A DNA stretch of 64,000 nucleotides from Halorussus salinus (GTDB lineage Archaea; Halobacteriota; Halobacteria; Halobacteriales; Haladaptataceae): NCBI RefSeq assembly GCF_004765815.2, contig NZ_ML974127.1:1218927-1282926 (forward strand). Reading direction: 5' to 3'. The position numbers and the translations under genes are program-made. Shown here piece after piece: positions 33,779 through 43,092 of the stretch. Every line of letters begins with the position of its first letter. Positions within the stretch are counted from its first letter, which is position 1. The notes under the pieces were generated by a model. It was not told where the DNA came from, searched no databases, and was given only the letters and a program-made list of their open reading frames with translations.

Positions 33779-35833
33779 CTACTCCTTCAGATGTAGGTTG
33801 TTCACTTGCGCGCCGAAGTTGGCGAACGCCGGGTCCACGATGTCGGGGATGTACCCCCCGAACTTCGCGGTGTTGAGCGGCCAGCGGAACTTCGCGTAGT
33901 CGCGCAGGATGTAGGGCATGTCGAGGTAGATCTTCTCGACGGCCCGCGCTGTCGTCCTGTTGCGCTCCTCGGCGTCCATCGTCGTCCGGGCCTGCGCGAG
34001 GAGGTCGTCGGAACTCCCGCCGTAGAGTCCGTACGCGGTCGAGTTGTACATGAACGAGTCCGAGTTTCCGTCAGTCGAGTGGTCGTCGGCGTTGTCGCTG
34101 TGGAAGAAGGAGTAGGCCGAACTGCCGAACGGACCGGTGCCGCCCCAGCCCATCGGGTACATGTCGAAGTCCTCCTGATAGTAGACTCTGGAGGTCATCG
34201 TGTTGAACGACAGGGCCTGAGTCTTCACCGGGATGCCGACCGACTTCAGGTTGTTCACCCACCGCTCGATGGCCTTGGCCTCTTTCGGACCCTGCTTGGG
34301 CGGGTCGATGAACATCGTGATGGCGTCGCCGTCCATCGTCTGCGGGATGGTCTGGCCGTCGACGCGAAGCTCTCGGTCCGCGCCGTCGTGGTCGCGCAGG
34401 ACCTGCGACTGGACCGGGCCGAACGAGTAGTCGTACTTCGATTCGGACTGGCTCGCGCTCACCCCCGAGAGGCTACCGGGGTAGTCCTTGCCGACGTAGG
34501 TCCCCGACGACCCGTCCACGACGGTGCCCTCGGTCAGGAACGTCCGGACGCCCTCGACGTTCGGCGTCGGTCCCTCGTTCGCCGACCGGAAGTCGAAGGC
34601 GTTGGTCGCGGGATGGGTCAGCATCTGGTCCTCGCCAGCGAACTGGAAGTCCGGTCGGGGCTTGGGATAGCCGTTCGACTGCACGAAGTCGCCCTTCCAG
34701 ACGTAGCCGTTCATCAGGCGCTGGACCCAGAAGTAGTCGTCGTACATGAACGCGACCGCCTGCCGGAACGCCACGTCGTCGAGCGGTTTGCGCCGCAGGT
34801 TGAACGCGTAGTACGAGAATCCGCTGTCGGTCCCGTTGACGAGGCTCATCCCGTCGTTCTGTTTCACCTGCGGAATCTGGGCGGTCTTCATGCTCCCGTA
34901 GTGGGTGTCGATGTTCCCTTGCAGGAACGCGTTGGTCATCGCCGTCTCGCTCCCGAACACCTTGTAGTTCACTCGGTCGATGAAGGGGCCGCCAGCCCGG
35001 AGTTGGTCGTGGTTCTGCTTCCACTCCAGCGTGCTGAGGGTGTCGTAGTAGTACTCGTTGTCGAAGACGACCTGCATCGAGGTCGCGGGTTCGAACTGGG
35101 TGAGTCGTCCCGGACCGAGTCCGACCGGCCCGTTGTCCGGGTTGGCCGCCATCGGGTCGTACTGCTGGTAGTCCTTGCCCTCCCACTTGTGCTGTGGCAA
35201 CAGCGGAATCTGTAGCTGTTCGGACGCCCAGACGCCGACCGGTTGGCTCAGCTTCAGGTGGAAGTCCCAGTCGTCGCGCGAGGACTCCTCGATGGACTCC
35301 ATCGGCGACACCGCCGCGGCGTAGTTGCCCGGCTGGTTCTCCATGTAGTAGCGATACGTGAACAGCACGTCCTCGGCGGTGAACTCCTCGCCGTCGTTCC
35401 ACGTCAGCCCCTCCCGCACGTCGAAGTACACGTCGGGTTGGGCGTTCTGGCCCGAGGTGTTCTCGACGGTCCAGTCGGTGAAGACGTTCGGTCGGACCTC
35501 GCTGGTCACGGGGTCCAAGGTGGTGCCCGCCTCGTACACCCTATCGACCGCGACCGACGAGTAGACCGACCCGAGCGTGAGGATGTTCGGCGTATCCGGC
35601 TTGGCGCTCATCCCGTAGACCAGCGTCCCGCCGGTCGGCACGTCGCCCCCCGACTGGCCGCCCTCGGACTGGCCCTCCTCGGTGGTCGTCTCCTGTGATT
35701 CCTGTCTATCGCCCAATTCCCTCGCCGCGCTCGGTCCCGCCAGCGACACCGCGACGGCTCCCGCCCCACTCGCCTTCAGGAATCTGCGTCGAGTCTCCGT
35801 GTGTTTCTCTGCGTCGGTATGCCTTCCCGGCAT
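33779..35833 (-). CDS. ABC transporter substrate-binding protein, family 5 (peptide/nickel type)
   Basis: 684 aa from the ATG at 35833. Tat signal 'TETRRRFLKASGAGAVAVSL' at the N-terminus. SBP_bac_5 features: 'GGTLVYGMSAKPDTPNILTL', 'WTVENTSGQNAQPDVYFDVR', 'EGLTWNDGEEFTAEDVLFTY', 'YYAFNLRRKPLDDVAFRQAV', and a C-terminal 'DPAFANFGAQVNNLHLKE'. The protein captures oligopeptides or similar solutes outside the cell and passes them to a permease. No permease or ATPase gene follows in the window, so it is an orphan here. The Ser/Gly/Glu linker after the signal (about residues 35-60) is low-complexity. Confidence 0.9.
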   Translation of the reverse strand: MPGRHTDAEKHTETRRRFLKASGAGAVAVSLAGPSAARELGDRQESQETTTEEGQSEGGQSGGDVPTGGTLVYGMSAKPDTPNILTLGSVYSSVAVDRVYEAGTTLDPVTSEVRPNVFTDWTVENTSGQNAQPDVYFDVREGLTWNDGEEFTAEDVLFTYRYYMENQPGNYAAAVSPMESIEESSRDDWDFHLKLSQPVGVWASEQLQIPLLPQHKWEGKDYQQYDPMAANPDNGPVGLGPGRLTQFEPATSMQVVFDNEYYYDTLSTLEWKQNHDQLRAGGPFIDRVNYKVFGSETAMTNAFLQGNIDTHYGSMKTAQIPQVKQNDGMSLVNGTDSGFSYYAFNLRRKPLDDVAFRQAVAFMYDDYFWVQRLMNGYVWKGDFVQSNGYPKPRPDFQFAGEDQMLTHPATNAFDFRSANEGPTPNVEGVRTFLTEGTVVDGSSGTYVGKDYPGSLSGVSASQSESKYDYSFGPVQSQVLRDHDGADRELRVDGQTIPQTMDGDAITMFIDPPKQGPKEAKAIERWVNNLKSVGIPVKTQALSFNTMTSRVYYQEDFDMYPMGWGGTGPFGSSAYSFFHSDNADDHSTDGNSDSFMYNSTAYGLYGGSSDDLLAQARTTMDAEERNRTTARAVEKIYLDMPYILRDYAKFRWPLNTAKFGGYIPDIVDPAFANFGAQVNNLHLKE

Positions 35834-36179
35834 AAAACAAATGGACAATAATGATAGTTGTAAGGTTACTGGTTAGAACGGCTCTCTCGGGAGTTTGGAT
35901 GAGTCTCGTTTCGTGACAGAGAAATGGTAGCCGAGGATTCGAGGTGAGTGGTGAGTCGGGGCCTCCTCAATTACGAAATGACTCGGGTGCGAGAGCGCGG
36001 TGCTGTGCGAGTGGGATGATTTGTTCGAGACTGAAACTACCTCCGCTGTTCGGTTCACGCCGGGTACGGTTCGGGCGAGTTCGTCAGTCGAGGAGACTCC
36101 TCTGTCAGATGCAGAATTGGCGAAAAACGGGGTTGCCAGAGTCGAAGCGCCGAGCGCGAAAAATCGGGAAAGCGCGAAT
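35834..36179. other. Non-coding gap, no supported feature
   Basis: About 345 bp upstream of the peptide-binding protein gene and downstream of the pilin gene. Short frames exist on both strands, but none has haloarchaeal codon character over its whole length. The AT-rich 'ataaaacaaatggacaataatgatag' (35832-35857) probably carries the promoter of the substrate-binding protein gene. Confidence 0.5.
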
Positions 36180-36641
36180 CTACGTGTTGACTTCGGATTC
36201 GCCGATGACCGCCGTCTTGTCACTACCAGATGCGTGCCAAATGACCTTCACAGTGTCTCCGTTGGCGAAGGTGCTACTGTTGATAGTGAGGGTGTCACCG
36301 GCAGTAATGTCACTGCTTGGGAAGCTACTGTTAACGCTTCCACTGTTATCTACGAGTTTTCCATTACCGTAGACATTCTGTCCACCGACAGAAACGTTCA
36401 CTTGGTCAGCAGTAACGGCGTCACCGCCGTCGTGAACCACATCTACTGTGATATTACCACCGTTCTCACTGTAATCGAACGTGAACGTCGCGCTCGGACT
36501 CGCCTGACTCACACGGTCACCGAGGCCGAGGACGAACGTTCCGATGACGGCCGCCAGAATCACCGTAATCGCCACCATCAGGATGACGCCGATGACCGGC
36601 GAAACGGCGTCTTCGTCACTGAATAGGTTTTTGAGATTCAT
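36180..36641 (-). CDS. Type IV pilin (PilA-like), second copy
   Basis: 153 aa. The haloarchaeal pilin H-domain 'VSPVIGVILMVAITVILAAV' follows 'MNLKNLFSDEDA', so prepilin peptidase PibD should cut before or near VSPV. Beyond it is a beta-rich head with 'NGDTVKVIWHASGSDKTAVI'. Such pilins build adhesion pili on the cell surface. It is two bases downstream of the first pilin gene and shares both its N-terminal helix DNA (nearly identical) and the C-terminal motif, pointing to tandem duplication with diverged middles. Confidence 0.92.
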   Translation of the reverse strand: MNLKNLFSDEDAVSPVIGVILMVAITVILAAVIGTFVLGLGDRVSQASPSATFTFDYSENGGNITVDVVHDGGDAVTADQVNVSVGGQNVYGNGKLVDNSGSVNSSFPSSDITAGDTLTINSSTFANGDTVKVIWHASGSDKTAVIGESEVNT

Positions 36642-36643
36642 TC

Positions 36644-37132
36644 TCAGAGCGACACCTCGGACTCGCCGATGACTGCCGTTTTGTCGCTACCAGAGGCAGA
36701 CCAGATGACTTTTACAGTGTCACCGTCGTCAATCTGGTTGTTATCCTCTTGGATGTTGAGCGTATCGCCAGCGGTGATTTTGTCTGCACTCCAACTGCCA
36801 GAGTTAGATAAATCGACGAAATCACCATCGGCGGCGTATCCGTTTGTACCGTTCCATGCGAGATTGCTCGCAATTTGAACGGTGAGTTGGTCGGTGTTGA
36901 CGCCGTCACCGCCATCGTGAGTAATGTTCACGTAATCACCGTTGGTGGCACCAGTGGTACCGTAATTAAAGCTAAACTGTGCGTTCGGACTCGCTTGACT
37001 CACTCGGTCACCGAGACCGAGGACGAACGTTCCGATGACGGCCGCCAGAATCACCGTAATCGCCACCATCAGGATGACGCCGATGACGGGACTGACCGCG
37101 CCGTCGTCTTCGAAGAGTGCTTTGAGGTTCAT
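36644..37132 (-). CDS. Type IV pilin (PilA-like), first copy
   Basis: 162 aa from the ATG at 37132 (the open frame extends to 37186, but the MNLKALFEDDG start is the conserved pilin start). Same H-domain as the downstream copy: 'VSPVIGVILMVAITVILAAV'. Head domain has Asn/Gly-rich strands and the closing motif 'DGDTVKVIWSASGSDKTAVI'. Middle residues differ strongly from the second copy. The pair is likely one operon, giving two subunits of one pilus or alternating versions. Confidence 0.92.
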   Translation of the reverse strand: MNLKALFEDDGAVSPVIGVILMVAITVILAAVIGTFVLGLGDRVSQASPNAQFSFNYGTTGATNGDYVNITHDGGDGVNTDQLTVQIASNLAWNGTNGYAADGDFVDLSNSGSWSADKITAGDTLNIQEDNNQIDDGDTVKVIWSASGSDKTAVIGESEVSL

Positions 37133-37301
37133 GTTTCGTATGTCTCCGTTTTCCGGCACGTTATCATCCGTGAGAAGTGGCCACATCCTTTATTGTACCG
37201 ACAACGTATGGGACAGTTGTCGGCGGGGGACCGCCAAAGCCGCCCCGGACCGGCACTTCTCGTCAAATGACACGTGCTTAGTTCCGACGTTCGTAGTCCC
37301 C

Positions 37302-37312
37302 CTATATAAATA
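37302..37312. promoter_or_regulatory. TATA box in the pilin/HNH-repeat intergenic region
   Basis: 'ctatataaata' is TATA-like on both strands, in the 308-bp gap between the pilin gene (minus) and the repeat protein gene (plus). For the pilins it would give a leader of about 140 nt. The plus-strand gene has its own closer box ('atttaaga', about 37409-37416) at leaderless distance. Confidence 0.5.
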
Positions 37313-37440
37313 CTTGCTTACTTGAAAACAGAATTATAGGCACTGATACTTCGTGTAATATTACACTGACAGCTCCCGTATAAGTGCGGCGTTTCGGAAA
37401 CGCTCAGATTTAAGACTTCTCGCTCGAACGTAACGACCAG

Positions 37441-38004
37441 ATGAGCCAGCAAGTCACTCCGGAGACGCTTCGGTCCGCGCTTCAGTCGCTGGCCGCCCGG
37501 CTCGGCAAGACGCCGACCGTGGTGGACATGCACGAGGAGGGCGCGTATCCGCCGGAGCGGTATCAGGAGGTCTTCGGGGGTTGGAACGAGGCGCTGGAGG
37601 ACGCCGGGTTGGACCCCGACGAGATGGGGAGCAAGCGCATCCCCGACCGGGAACTGCTGGCCGAACTCCAGCGGCTCTACACCGAACTGGGCGAACCCCC
37701 GACCCAGCGCGACATGACCGAGCGCGGCGAGTACTCGAACCGAACCTACCAGCTCCGGTTCGGCAGTTGGTCGAACGCGCTCCGGGAGGCGATGCTCGAC
37801 ACCAACGACGGCATCTCCGAGCGGGAACTCCTCGCGGAGATAGAGCGCCTCGCCGACGAACTCGGGCGCGCACCCAAGGCCGCCGAGATGGACGACCGCG
37901 GCCAGTACGCCCCCGTGACCTACCACCGACGCTTCGGGTCGTGGCGACGGGCGCTGACCGAGGCGGACTTGGACGGCGTCTCCGACGACCGCACCGGCGA
38001 CTGA
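37441..38004 (+). CDS. Protein of three homing-endonuclease-associated repeats
   Basis: 187 aa made almost only of three copies of a 55-60 residue repeat: each has a helix with 'LAxxLGxxPT', 'xMxxxGxYxxxTYxxRFGSW' and 'ALxxAxL' (copies at about 5-60, 68-125, 125-180). This is the HNH-endonuclease-associated repeat, a DNA-binding helix-turn-helix-like unit common in haloarchaea. No HNH or other nuclease domain is attached, so it may be a DNA-binding regulator. Divergent from the pilin genes. Confidence 0.85.
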   Translation: MSQQVTPETLRSALQSLAARLGKTPTVVDMHEEGAYPPERYQEVFGGWNEALEDAGLDPDEMGSKRIPDRELLAELQRLYTELGEPPTQRDMTERGEYSNRTYQLRFGSWSNALREAMLDTNDGISERELLAEIERLADELGRAPKAAEMDDRGQYAPVTYHRRFGSWRRALTEADLDGVSDDRTGD

Positions 38005-38014
38005 GTTTCTCGTT

Positions 38015-38644
38015 CTACTGGCCGCTTCCGAACTCCTCGTAGGAGATGGACCCTCGGTTCACGATGGCCTGTTCGGAGGGCACGGCACCGTCCGGCGGGT
38101 CGCCCTCCACGTCGCCGGGTTCGCCGCAGACGATTCGCGCTATCATCCCGAGCGTCTTGTGCGGGATGCAGAAGTAGTCGTAGGTGCCCTGCACCTCGAA
38201 GGTGTAGCTGAACGTCGCGCCCTGCTCGGCGAGGATGCCGCTGTTCCACGGTTCCGCGTCGTTCGGGATGCGGGTGACCTCCGCGCCGCCGTTCCCTTCG
38301 GCGTAGGCCGTCGAGGAGTGCGCGCCCGCTTCGTTGACCCACTCGACGGTGGTCCCCGGTTCCACGAACAGGCCGATGGGGTCGAAGTAGTACTCGCTCC
38401 CCTCGGTTATCATCGCGACCTGCGACGTGCCGCCGCCCTGCGCACCGCCCCCGGCAGTGGTCGCGGTCCCGCCCTCACCGCCCGCTCCCTCCTCGGTCGT
38501 CCCACCCGTCGTCGTCCCGTCCGCCGTCGTCTCGCCCGCGTCGGTCTCTTGACCGCCCCCGGTCGGCGCGGAACACCCTGCGAGACCCGCGAGTCCACCC
38601 ACCGAGAGCGCGCTCCCCCACTTGACGAACGCTCGTCGTTTCAT
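38015..38644 (-). CDS. Halocyanin/plastocyanin-like blue copper protein
   Basis: 209 aa. Twin-arginine start 'MKRRAFVKWGSA' with lipobox 'LAGLAGC', so a membrane-anchored lipoprotein outside the cell. A long Gly/Thr/Glu linker (about residues 28-72) precedes one cupredoxin domain. Type 1 copper ligands are visible: His in 'NEAGAHSSTAY', Cys and His in 'YDYFCIPHKTLGM', and the Met of that motif. It should carry electrons in the respiratory or a related chain. Convergent with the HNH-repeat gene, 10 bp apart. Confidence 0.92.
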   Translation of the reverse strand: MKRRAFVKWGSALSVGGLAGLAGCSAPTGGGQETDAGETTADGTTTGGTTEEGAGGEGGTATTAGGGAQGGGTSQVAMITEGSEYYFDPIGLFVEPGTTVEWVNEAGAHSSTAYAEGNGGAEVTRIPNDAEPWNSGILAEQGATFSYTFEVQGTYDYFCIPHKTLGMIARIVCGEPGDVEGDPPDGAVPSEQAIVNRGSISYEEFGSGQ

Positions 38645-38732
38645 AGCGTTGGTACTACGGATTCGACGGGCAAAACGGGTTCGGCCAGCGCGAGGGTCGC
38701 GGACGGCTCGGCGGGGAGTTCGACTCTACTAT

Positions 38733-38852
38733 CGAATATCGACGGCGAACCGCCTCACCGAATCTCGACGGCAAACTGCCTCACCGAATCTCGACGGCGA
38801 ACCGCCTCACCGAATCTCGACGGCAAACTGCCTCACCGAACTTCGATGGTGA
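38733..38852. repeat. 26-bp tandem repeat overlapping the end of the HtpX gene
   Basis: Four full units of 26 bp (38733-38758, 38759-38784, 38785-38810, 38811-38836) and a partial fifth. Units 1 and 3 carry 'ggcgaaccgcctcac', units 2 and 4 'ggcaaactgcctcac', so there is a 52-bp higher order. The protease stop codon (38833-38835) lies in unit 4, and the partial unit encodes its last residues. Confidence 0.85.
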
Positions 38853-39783
38853 CCGCGCCGCGCTCGCGGTCCGCGCGCTCGACCAGTCGGTCGATGCGCT
38901 CGTCCATCTCGGGGTGGGTCGAGAGGAGCCGCGTCAACTCCTCGCGCTCCTCACTGTGGACGCGAAGCGGCGAGGAGAGTTCGAGTCGCGGTTCCGTCGC
39001 GCGTTTTATTTTCTGGAGGGCACGGGCGAGCGCGAGCGGGTCGCCCGTGACCGCGGCCGCGCGGTCGTCGGCCGCGTACTCGCGCCTGCGGGAGTGCGCG
39101 AGCATGACGAGCGTGAGCGCGACGAACCCGACCATCACGACCTGTCCGACGCGGTTGCGGAGCGACGAGACCGGCGCGAGCGCGTCGGCGGGCGGTCGCC
39201 CCCGGAACCAGTCGAGCGCGCGGCGCAGGCCCGACCCGACGAGGACGACGGGAAGCGCGACGAGGACCGCGACCCAGACCAGCGACTGCCCGGTGCTGTA
39301 GGCCAGCGTCTGCACGAGGCTGTCCTTGCTTTCGAGGTGCGCGAGTTCGTGAGCCAGCAGGGCTTCGAGTTCGTCGGCCGACAGCAGGAAGAACACCGAC
39401 CGGTCGAGGACCACCACGCCGTCCCGAACCCCGCCCAGCGCCATCGCGTTCGGCGCGCCCATCCGGCCGACGACGAGTCGCGGGCGGGAAACGTCCATCT
39501 CCTCGGCGAGGAGGTCGAGTCGGCGATGTAGCTCCGGCGCACGCGCTCGCGGGAGGTCGGTCGCCTCGACCCGCGAGAGGAGTCCCGCCGTGCCGAATCG
39601 GTAGCTCAGGTAGCCCAACAGGACGGTCAGGCCGGTCGTCCAGAGGACGACTTCCAGCAGGTCGGCGCGGGCGAGCCAGACGAGCGCCAGTAGCCGGTAG
39701 CCGAGGTACGCGACGGTCGCGTAGACGACCAGCACGACGAGACCGACGAGTGCCATCAGGACGCGGAGGCCGACGCGACGCAT
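38833..39783 (-). CDS. htpX: M48 family zinc metalloprotease (HtpX-like)
   Basis: 316 aa from the ATG at 39783. Membrane-embedded endopeptidase for quality control of membrane proteins. Two N-terminal membrane helices (about residues 5-30 and 38-60), zinc motif HExxH in 'LLAHELAHLESKD' (about residue 140), further membrane segments near 165-185 and 210-230, and the third zinc ligand in 'RREYAADDRAA'. C-terminal 'LSTHPEMDERIDRL' is the typical closing motif. The last residues are encoded inside the 26-bp tandem repeats. Confidence 0.92.
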   Translation of the reverse strand: MRRVGLRVLMALVGLVVLVVYATVAYLGYRLLALVWLARADLLEVVLWTTGLTVLLGYLSYRFGTAGLLSRVEATDLPRARAPELHRRLDLLAEEMDVSRPRLVVGRMGAPNAMALGGVRDGVVVLDRSVFFLLSADELEALLAHELAHLESKDSLVQTLAYSTGQSLVWVAVLVALPVVLVGSGLRRALDWFRGRPPADALAPVSSLRNRVGQVVMVGFVALTLVMLAHSRRREYAADDRAAAVTGDPLALARALQKIKRATEPRLELSSPLRVHSEEREELTRLLSTHPEMDERIDRLVERADRERGAVTIEVR

Positions 39784-39889
39784 GCGTGGCGCTTCGGCCG
39801 GTAGGGGCAAGGAGATGACGGTCTCGGCGGTCCGGCGGGACTGACAGAAGGCAAAGCTATTGTATCGTGGTCGCCCGTATTTCGATATA

Positions 39890-42592
39890 ATGACTACCGA
39901 GCAGCGCGAGCGGGGGTTCGACCACGCGTCGGTCGAACCCAAGTGGCAACGCGAGTGGGACGACGCCGACGTGTTCCGAATCCCGGACAGCGCCGAGGAC
40001 CCCGAGTACGTGCTGGCGATGTTCCCCTACACCTCCGGGAACCTCCACATGGGCCACGTCCGCAACTACACCATCACCGACGCCTACGCCCGCTTCGAGC
40101 GCCTCCGCGGCGAGAACGTCCTGCACCCGATGGGGTGGGACTCGTTCGGCCTGCCCGCCGAGAACGCCGCCGAGGAGCGCGACACCAACCCCCGCGACTG
40201 GACGCTCGACTGCATCGACTCGATGAAAGAACAGCTCAAAGCGATGGGCTTTGGCTACGACTGGGAGCGCGAGGTCACGACCTGCGACCCCGACTACTAC
40301 CGGTGGAACCAGTGGCTGTTCAAGCGGTTCCGCGACGAGGAGTTGGTGGAGCGCCAGAGCGCCGAACTGAACTGGTGTCCCTCCTGCGAGACCGTGCTGG
40401 CCGACGAACAGGTCGAGGAAGGCCCCGAGGGTGCCGAGATTTGCTGGCGGTGTGACACCCCCATCGAACAGCGCGAGATGGACCAGTGGTTCTTCACCAT
40501 CACCGACTACGCCGACGAACTGCTGGAGTCGCTGGAGCAACTGGACGACTGGCCCGCCAACGTCCGGGAGATGCAGCGCAACTGGATCGGCCGCCAAGAG
40601 GGCGACAGCGTGGCCTTCGAGATTCCGGGCTACGGCGACGTGGACATCTTCACGACGCGACTCGACACCATCCACGGCGCGACGTTCTTCTCGCTGGCCC
40701 CCGGCCACCCCGTCGCGCAGGAAATCGCCGAGGAGAACGAGGAAGTCGCCGAGTACATCCACGAGGCCGAACACGCGGACGAGGACGACCTCGACGTGAC
40801 CTCGGGCGTCTTCACCGGCGAGTACGCGGTCAACCCCGCGACCGGCGACGAGATTCCCGTCTACGTCGCCGACTACGTGCTGACCGACGTGGGCACCGGC
40901 GCGCTGTACGCCGTGCCCGGCCACGACGACCGGGACCACGAGTTCGCCGAGGCCCACGACATCCCCATCGAGCAGGTCGTGAAACCGGCCCCGGACGCCG
41001 AGACCGACCCCGAGGAGGTTGACGTACAAGAGGAGGCCTACACGCCCGACGGGGTGCTGGTCAACAGCGGCGAGTACGACGGCCTGACCAGCGAGGAGGC
41101 CCGCGAGCGGTTCGTCGATGAGTTCGACGGCGACCACCGCACCGAGTACAAACTCCGGGACTGGGGCATCTCGCGCCAGCGGTACTGGGGCACGCCCATC
41201 CCGATGATTCGCTGTGACGACTGCGGCCACGTCCCGGTGCCCGACGAGGACCTGCCGGTCGAACTGCCCGAGTTCGTCCACACGACGGGGAACCCGCTGG
41301 ACGCCGCCGACGAGTGGAAGCGCGTCGAGTGCCCCGACTGCGGCGGCGACGCGGTGCGCGAGACCGACACGATGGACACCTTCGTTGACTCGTCGTGGTA
41401 CTTCCTGCGGTACGTCTCGCCGGACCTCGAAGACGCACCCTTCGACACCGAGCGCGCGAGCGACTGGATGCCGGTGGACCAGTACGTCGGCGGCATCGAA
41501 CACGCCGTGATGCACCTGCTGTACGCCCGGTTCTTCACGAAGGTCGTGGACGACATCGACCTGCTGGAGGGCGTCCGCGAGCCGTTCACCGACCTGACGA
41601 ATCAGGGGATGGTGCTGGGTGCGGACGGAAACAAGATGTCCAAGAGCAAGGGCAACGGCGTCTCGCCCCAGCGCATCATCGACGAGTACGGTGCCGACAC
41701 CGCCCGCCTGTTCATCATGGAGGCGGCCCAACCGGAGAAGGAGTTCGCGTGGAGCGAGGAGGGCGTCCACTCCGCCCACAACTTCCTTCAGAACGTCTAC
41801 CGACTGGCCGACGAGTTCGCCCGAGGCGAGGTCACGGCGAGCGCGAGCGACGACTCGGCGAGCGAGAGCGACGCCGCAGTCGCCGACTACGTGTCACGGG
41901 AAATCGACGCGACGGTCGCCACCGCGACCGACGAGTTCGAGGAGTTCCGGTTCAACCACGCGCTCCAAGCGGTCCGCGAGCAGATTTCGCTCCTGCGGCG
42001 CTACCGGGAGTACACCACGCCCGACGAAGCGACCTTCGAGCGCGGACTGGTGACGGCCGTGAAGCTCCTCGCGCCGGTCGCGCCCCACCTCGCCGAGGAG
42101 GTCTGGGAGCGACTGGGCCGGGACGGACTGGTCGCCGAGGCCGACTGGCCCGCCGCCGACGCGCCCGAGAACTACGATGTGGAGCGCCGCCTCGTGGAGA
42201 ACACCCGCGAGGACGTGCGCGACATCGTGGACACCGTGGGCATCGAGGACCCCGAGACCGTCACGCTCGCGGTCGCCCCCGAGTGGAAGCACCGCGCCCA
42301 CGAGGTCGCCGCGAACGCCGACGGCAACGTCGTCGGGACGGTCATGGGCGACGAGCAGTTGCGCGAGGTCGGCGAGGAGGCCGCCGACTTCGCCAAGGAC
42401 CTCGCCGCGCGCTCCGAGGCGCTGGACGAGCAACTGTCGCCCGAGCGCGAGCGCGCCGCCCTCGAACGCGCCGCGTGGCTGTTGGAACGGGAGTTCGGAG
42501 CCAGCGTGGTCGTCCAGAGTGCCGACGAAGCCGACGACCGACTGGCGAGCAAGGCCGAACCGGGTCGGCCCGCAATCGACATCGAAGAGTAG
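39890..42592 (+). CDS. leuS: Leucyl-tRNA synthetase
   Basis: 900 aa from the ATG at 39890. Class I synthetase charging tRNA-Leu. HIGH-type motif '[12 protein letters not shown]' (about residue 50), zinc-binding CxxC pairs 'WCPSCETV' and 'ICWRCDTP' and a second pair 'DDCGHVP'/'ECPDCGGD', CP1 editing domain (about 225-420) with '[12 protein letters not shown]', and KMSKS in '[11 protein letters not shown]'. Length and form are of the bacterial-type LeuS common in haloarchaea. Upstream 'ttcgatataatg' suggests a short or absent leader. Confidence 0.97.
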   Translation: MTTEQRERGFDHASVEPKWQREWDDADVFRIPDSAEDPEYVLAMFPYTSGNLHMGHVRNYTITDAYARFERLRGENVLHPMGWDSFGLPAENAAEERDTNPRDWTLDCIDSMKEQLKAMGFGYDWEREVTTCDPDYYRWNQWLFKRFRDEELVERQSAELNWCPSCETVLADEQVEEGPEGAEICWRCDTPIEQREMDQWFFTITDYADELLESLEQLDDWPANVREMQRNWIGRQEGDSVAFEIPGYGDVDIFTTRLDTIHGATFFSLAPGHPVAQEIAEENEEVAEYIHEAEHADEDDLDVTSGVFTGEYAVNPATGDEIPVYVADYVLTDVGTGALYAVPGHDDRDHEFAEAHDIPIEQVVKPAPDAETDPEEVDVQEEAYTPDGVLVNSGEYDGLTSEEARERFVDEFDGDHRTEYKLRDWGISRQRYWGTPIPMIRCDDCGHVPVPDEDLPVELPEFVHTTGNPLDAADEWKRVECPDCGGDAVRETDTMDTFVDSSWYFLRYVSPDLEDAPFDTERASDWMPVDQYVGGIEHAVMHLLYARFFTKVVDDIDLLEGVREPFTDLTNQGMVLGADGNKMSKSKGNGVSPQRIIDEYGADTARLFIMEAAQPEKEFAWSEEGVHSAHNFLQNVYRLADEFARGEVTASASDDSASESDAAVADYVSREIDATVATATDEFEEFRFNHALQAVREQISLLRRYREYTTPDEATFERGLVTAVKLLAPVAPHLAEEVWERLGRDGLVAEADWPAADAPENYDVERRLVENTREDVRDIVDTVGIEDPETVTLAVAPEWKHRAHEVAANADGNVVGTVMGDEQLREVGEEAADFAKDLAARSEALDEQLSPERERAALERAAWLLEREFGASVVVQSADEADDRLASKAEPGRPAIDIEE

Positions 42593-43092
42593 TCGAGTCG
42601 CGCGTTCTCTTTCGTCTCTTTCTGCGGTGATAGCCGACCGACGACGGGCAGACGCTCGGTTCGACTCCTCGGTCCGGCGCGTGCGGCGCGGGCCTCGTGC
42701 CCGCGCCCATTCGCGCGAGGGACGACTGAACGAGTCCCCGAAGGGGACGGAGTGAGGGAGGAGGTTGGGGAGGTGTGAGGCACACGCTCGACGCCACAGT
42801 CCACCAGCAGACGCTTGGCTCCGCAGACTATCAGGCGGATAAAGGGGCCGCCCGCTCGCGGGCCGTAGGGCCGTGGTCGCCTCAGCGACCGCTCTCCGAA
42901 GTGAACGAAGTGAACGGAGGAGATGTCGCTGAGCGACCGCGAGCGGGCGGGGGCTTTCGGGGTGTTCTTCTGGACGGTCTCGGCGGTGGTTCAGTCGGGG
43001 CGAACTGCGGTTCGAGGAGACGAACATCCGCGACTCGAACTCCAACACCACTGAGTACCAAGCTTCTTTACGACTCGCTAAAACTTCGAGTC
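42593..43092. other. Gene-poor interval with repeats
   Basis: 500 bp with no convincing gene. It contains copy II of the dispersed repeat (42710-42780), a short tandem 'gaagtgaac' pair (about 42898-42915), and GC-rich inverted stretches. The promoter of the MoxR gene is probably 'cttctttacga' near 43063-43073, about 25 bp before its ATG. Confidence 0.5.
42710..42780 (+). repeat. Dispersed structured repeat, copy II
   Basis: 'ttcgcgcgagggacga' at the left and 'ggttggggaggtgtgagg' at the right, with a central 6-bp stem (gtcccc, loop GAA, ggggac; 42734-42748). Left and right ends match copies I and III; the stem sequence does not but is still paired. Confidence 0.7.

Noticed and set aside
13799-33779. 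Direct repeats as attachment sites at the island borders
   Set aside because: Comparing the flanks near 13.8-15.8 kb and 33.73-33.78 kb by eye gave no convincing matching direct repeat, and no tRNA gene was seen.
36000-36179. Plus-strand frame upstream of the pilin genes
   Set aside because: It runs on antisense through the pilin gene and has no promoter or family resemblance.
38733-38852. Repeats considered as a CRISPR array
   Set aside because: Units follow each other directly with no spacers.
39857-41779. 640-codon open frame antisense to leuS
   Set aside because: Long antisense frames are common in GC-rich genes; leuS with its motifs occupies the other strand.
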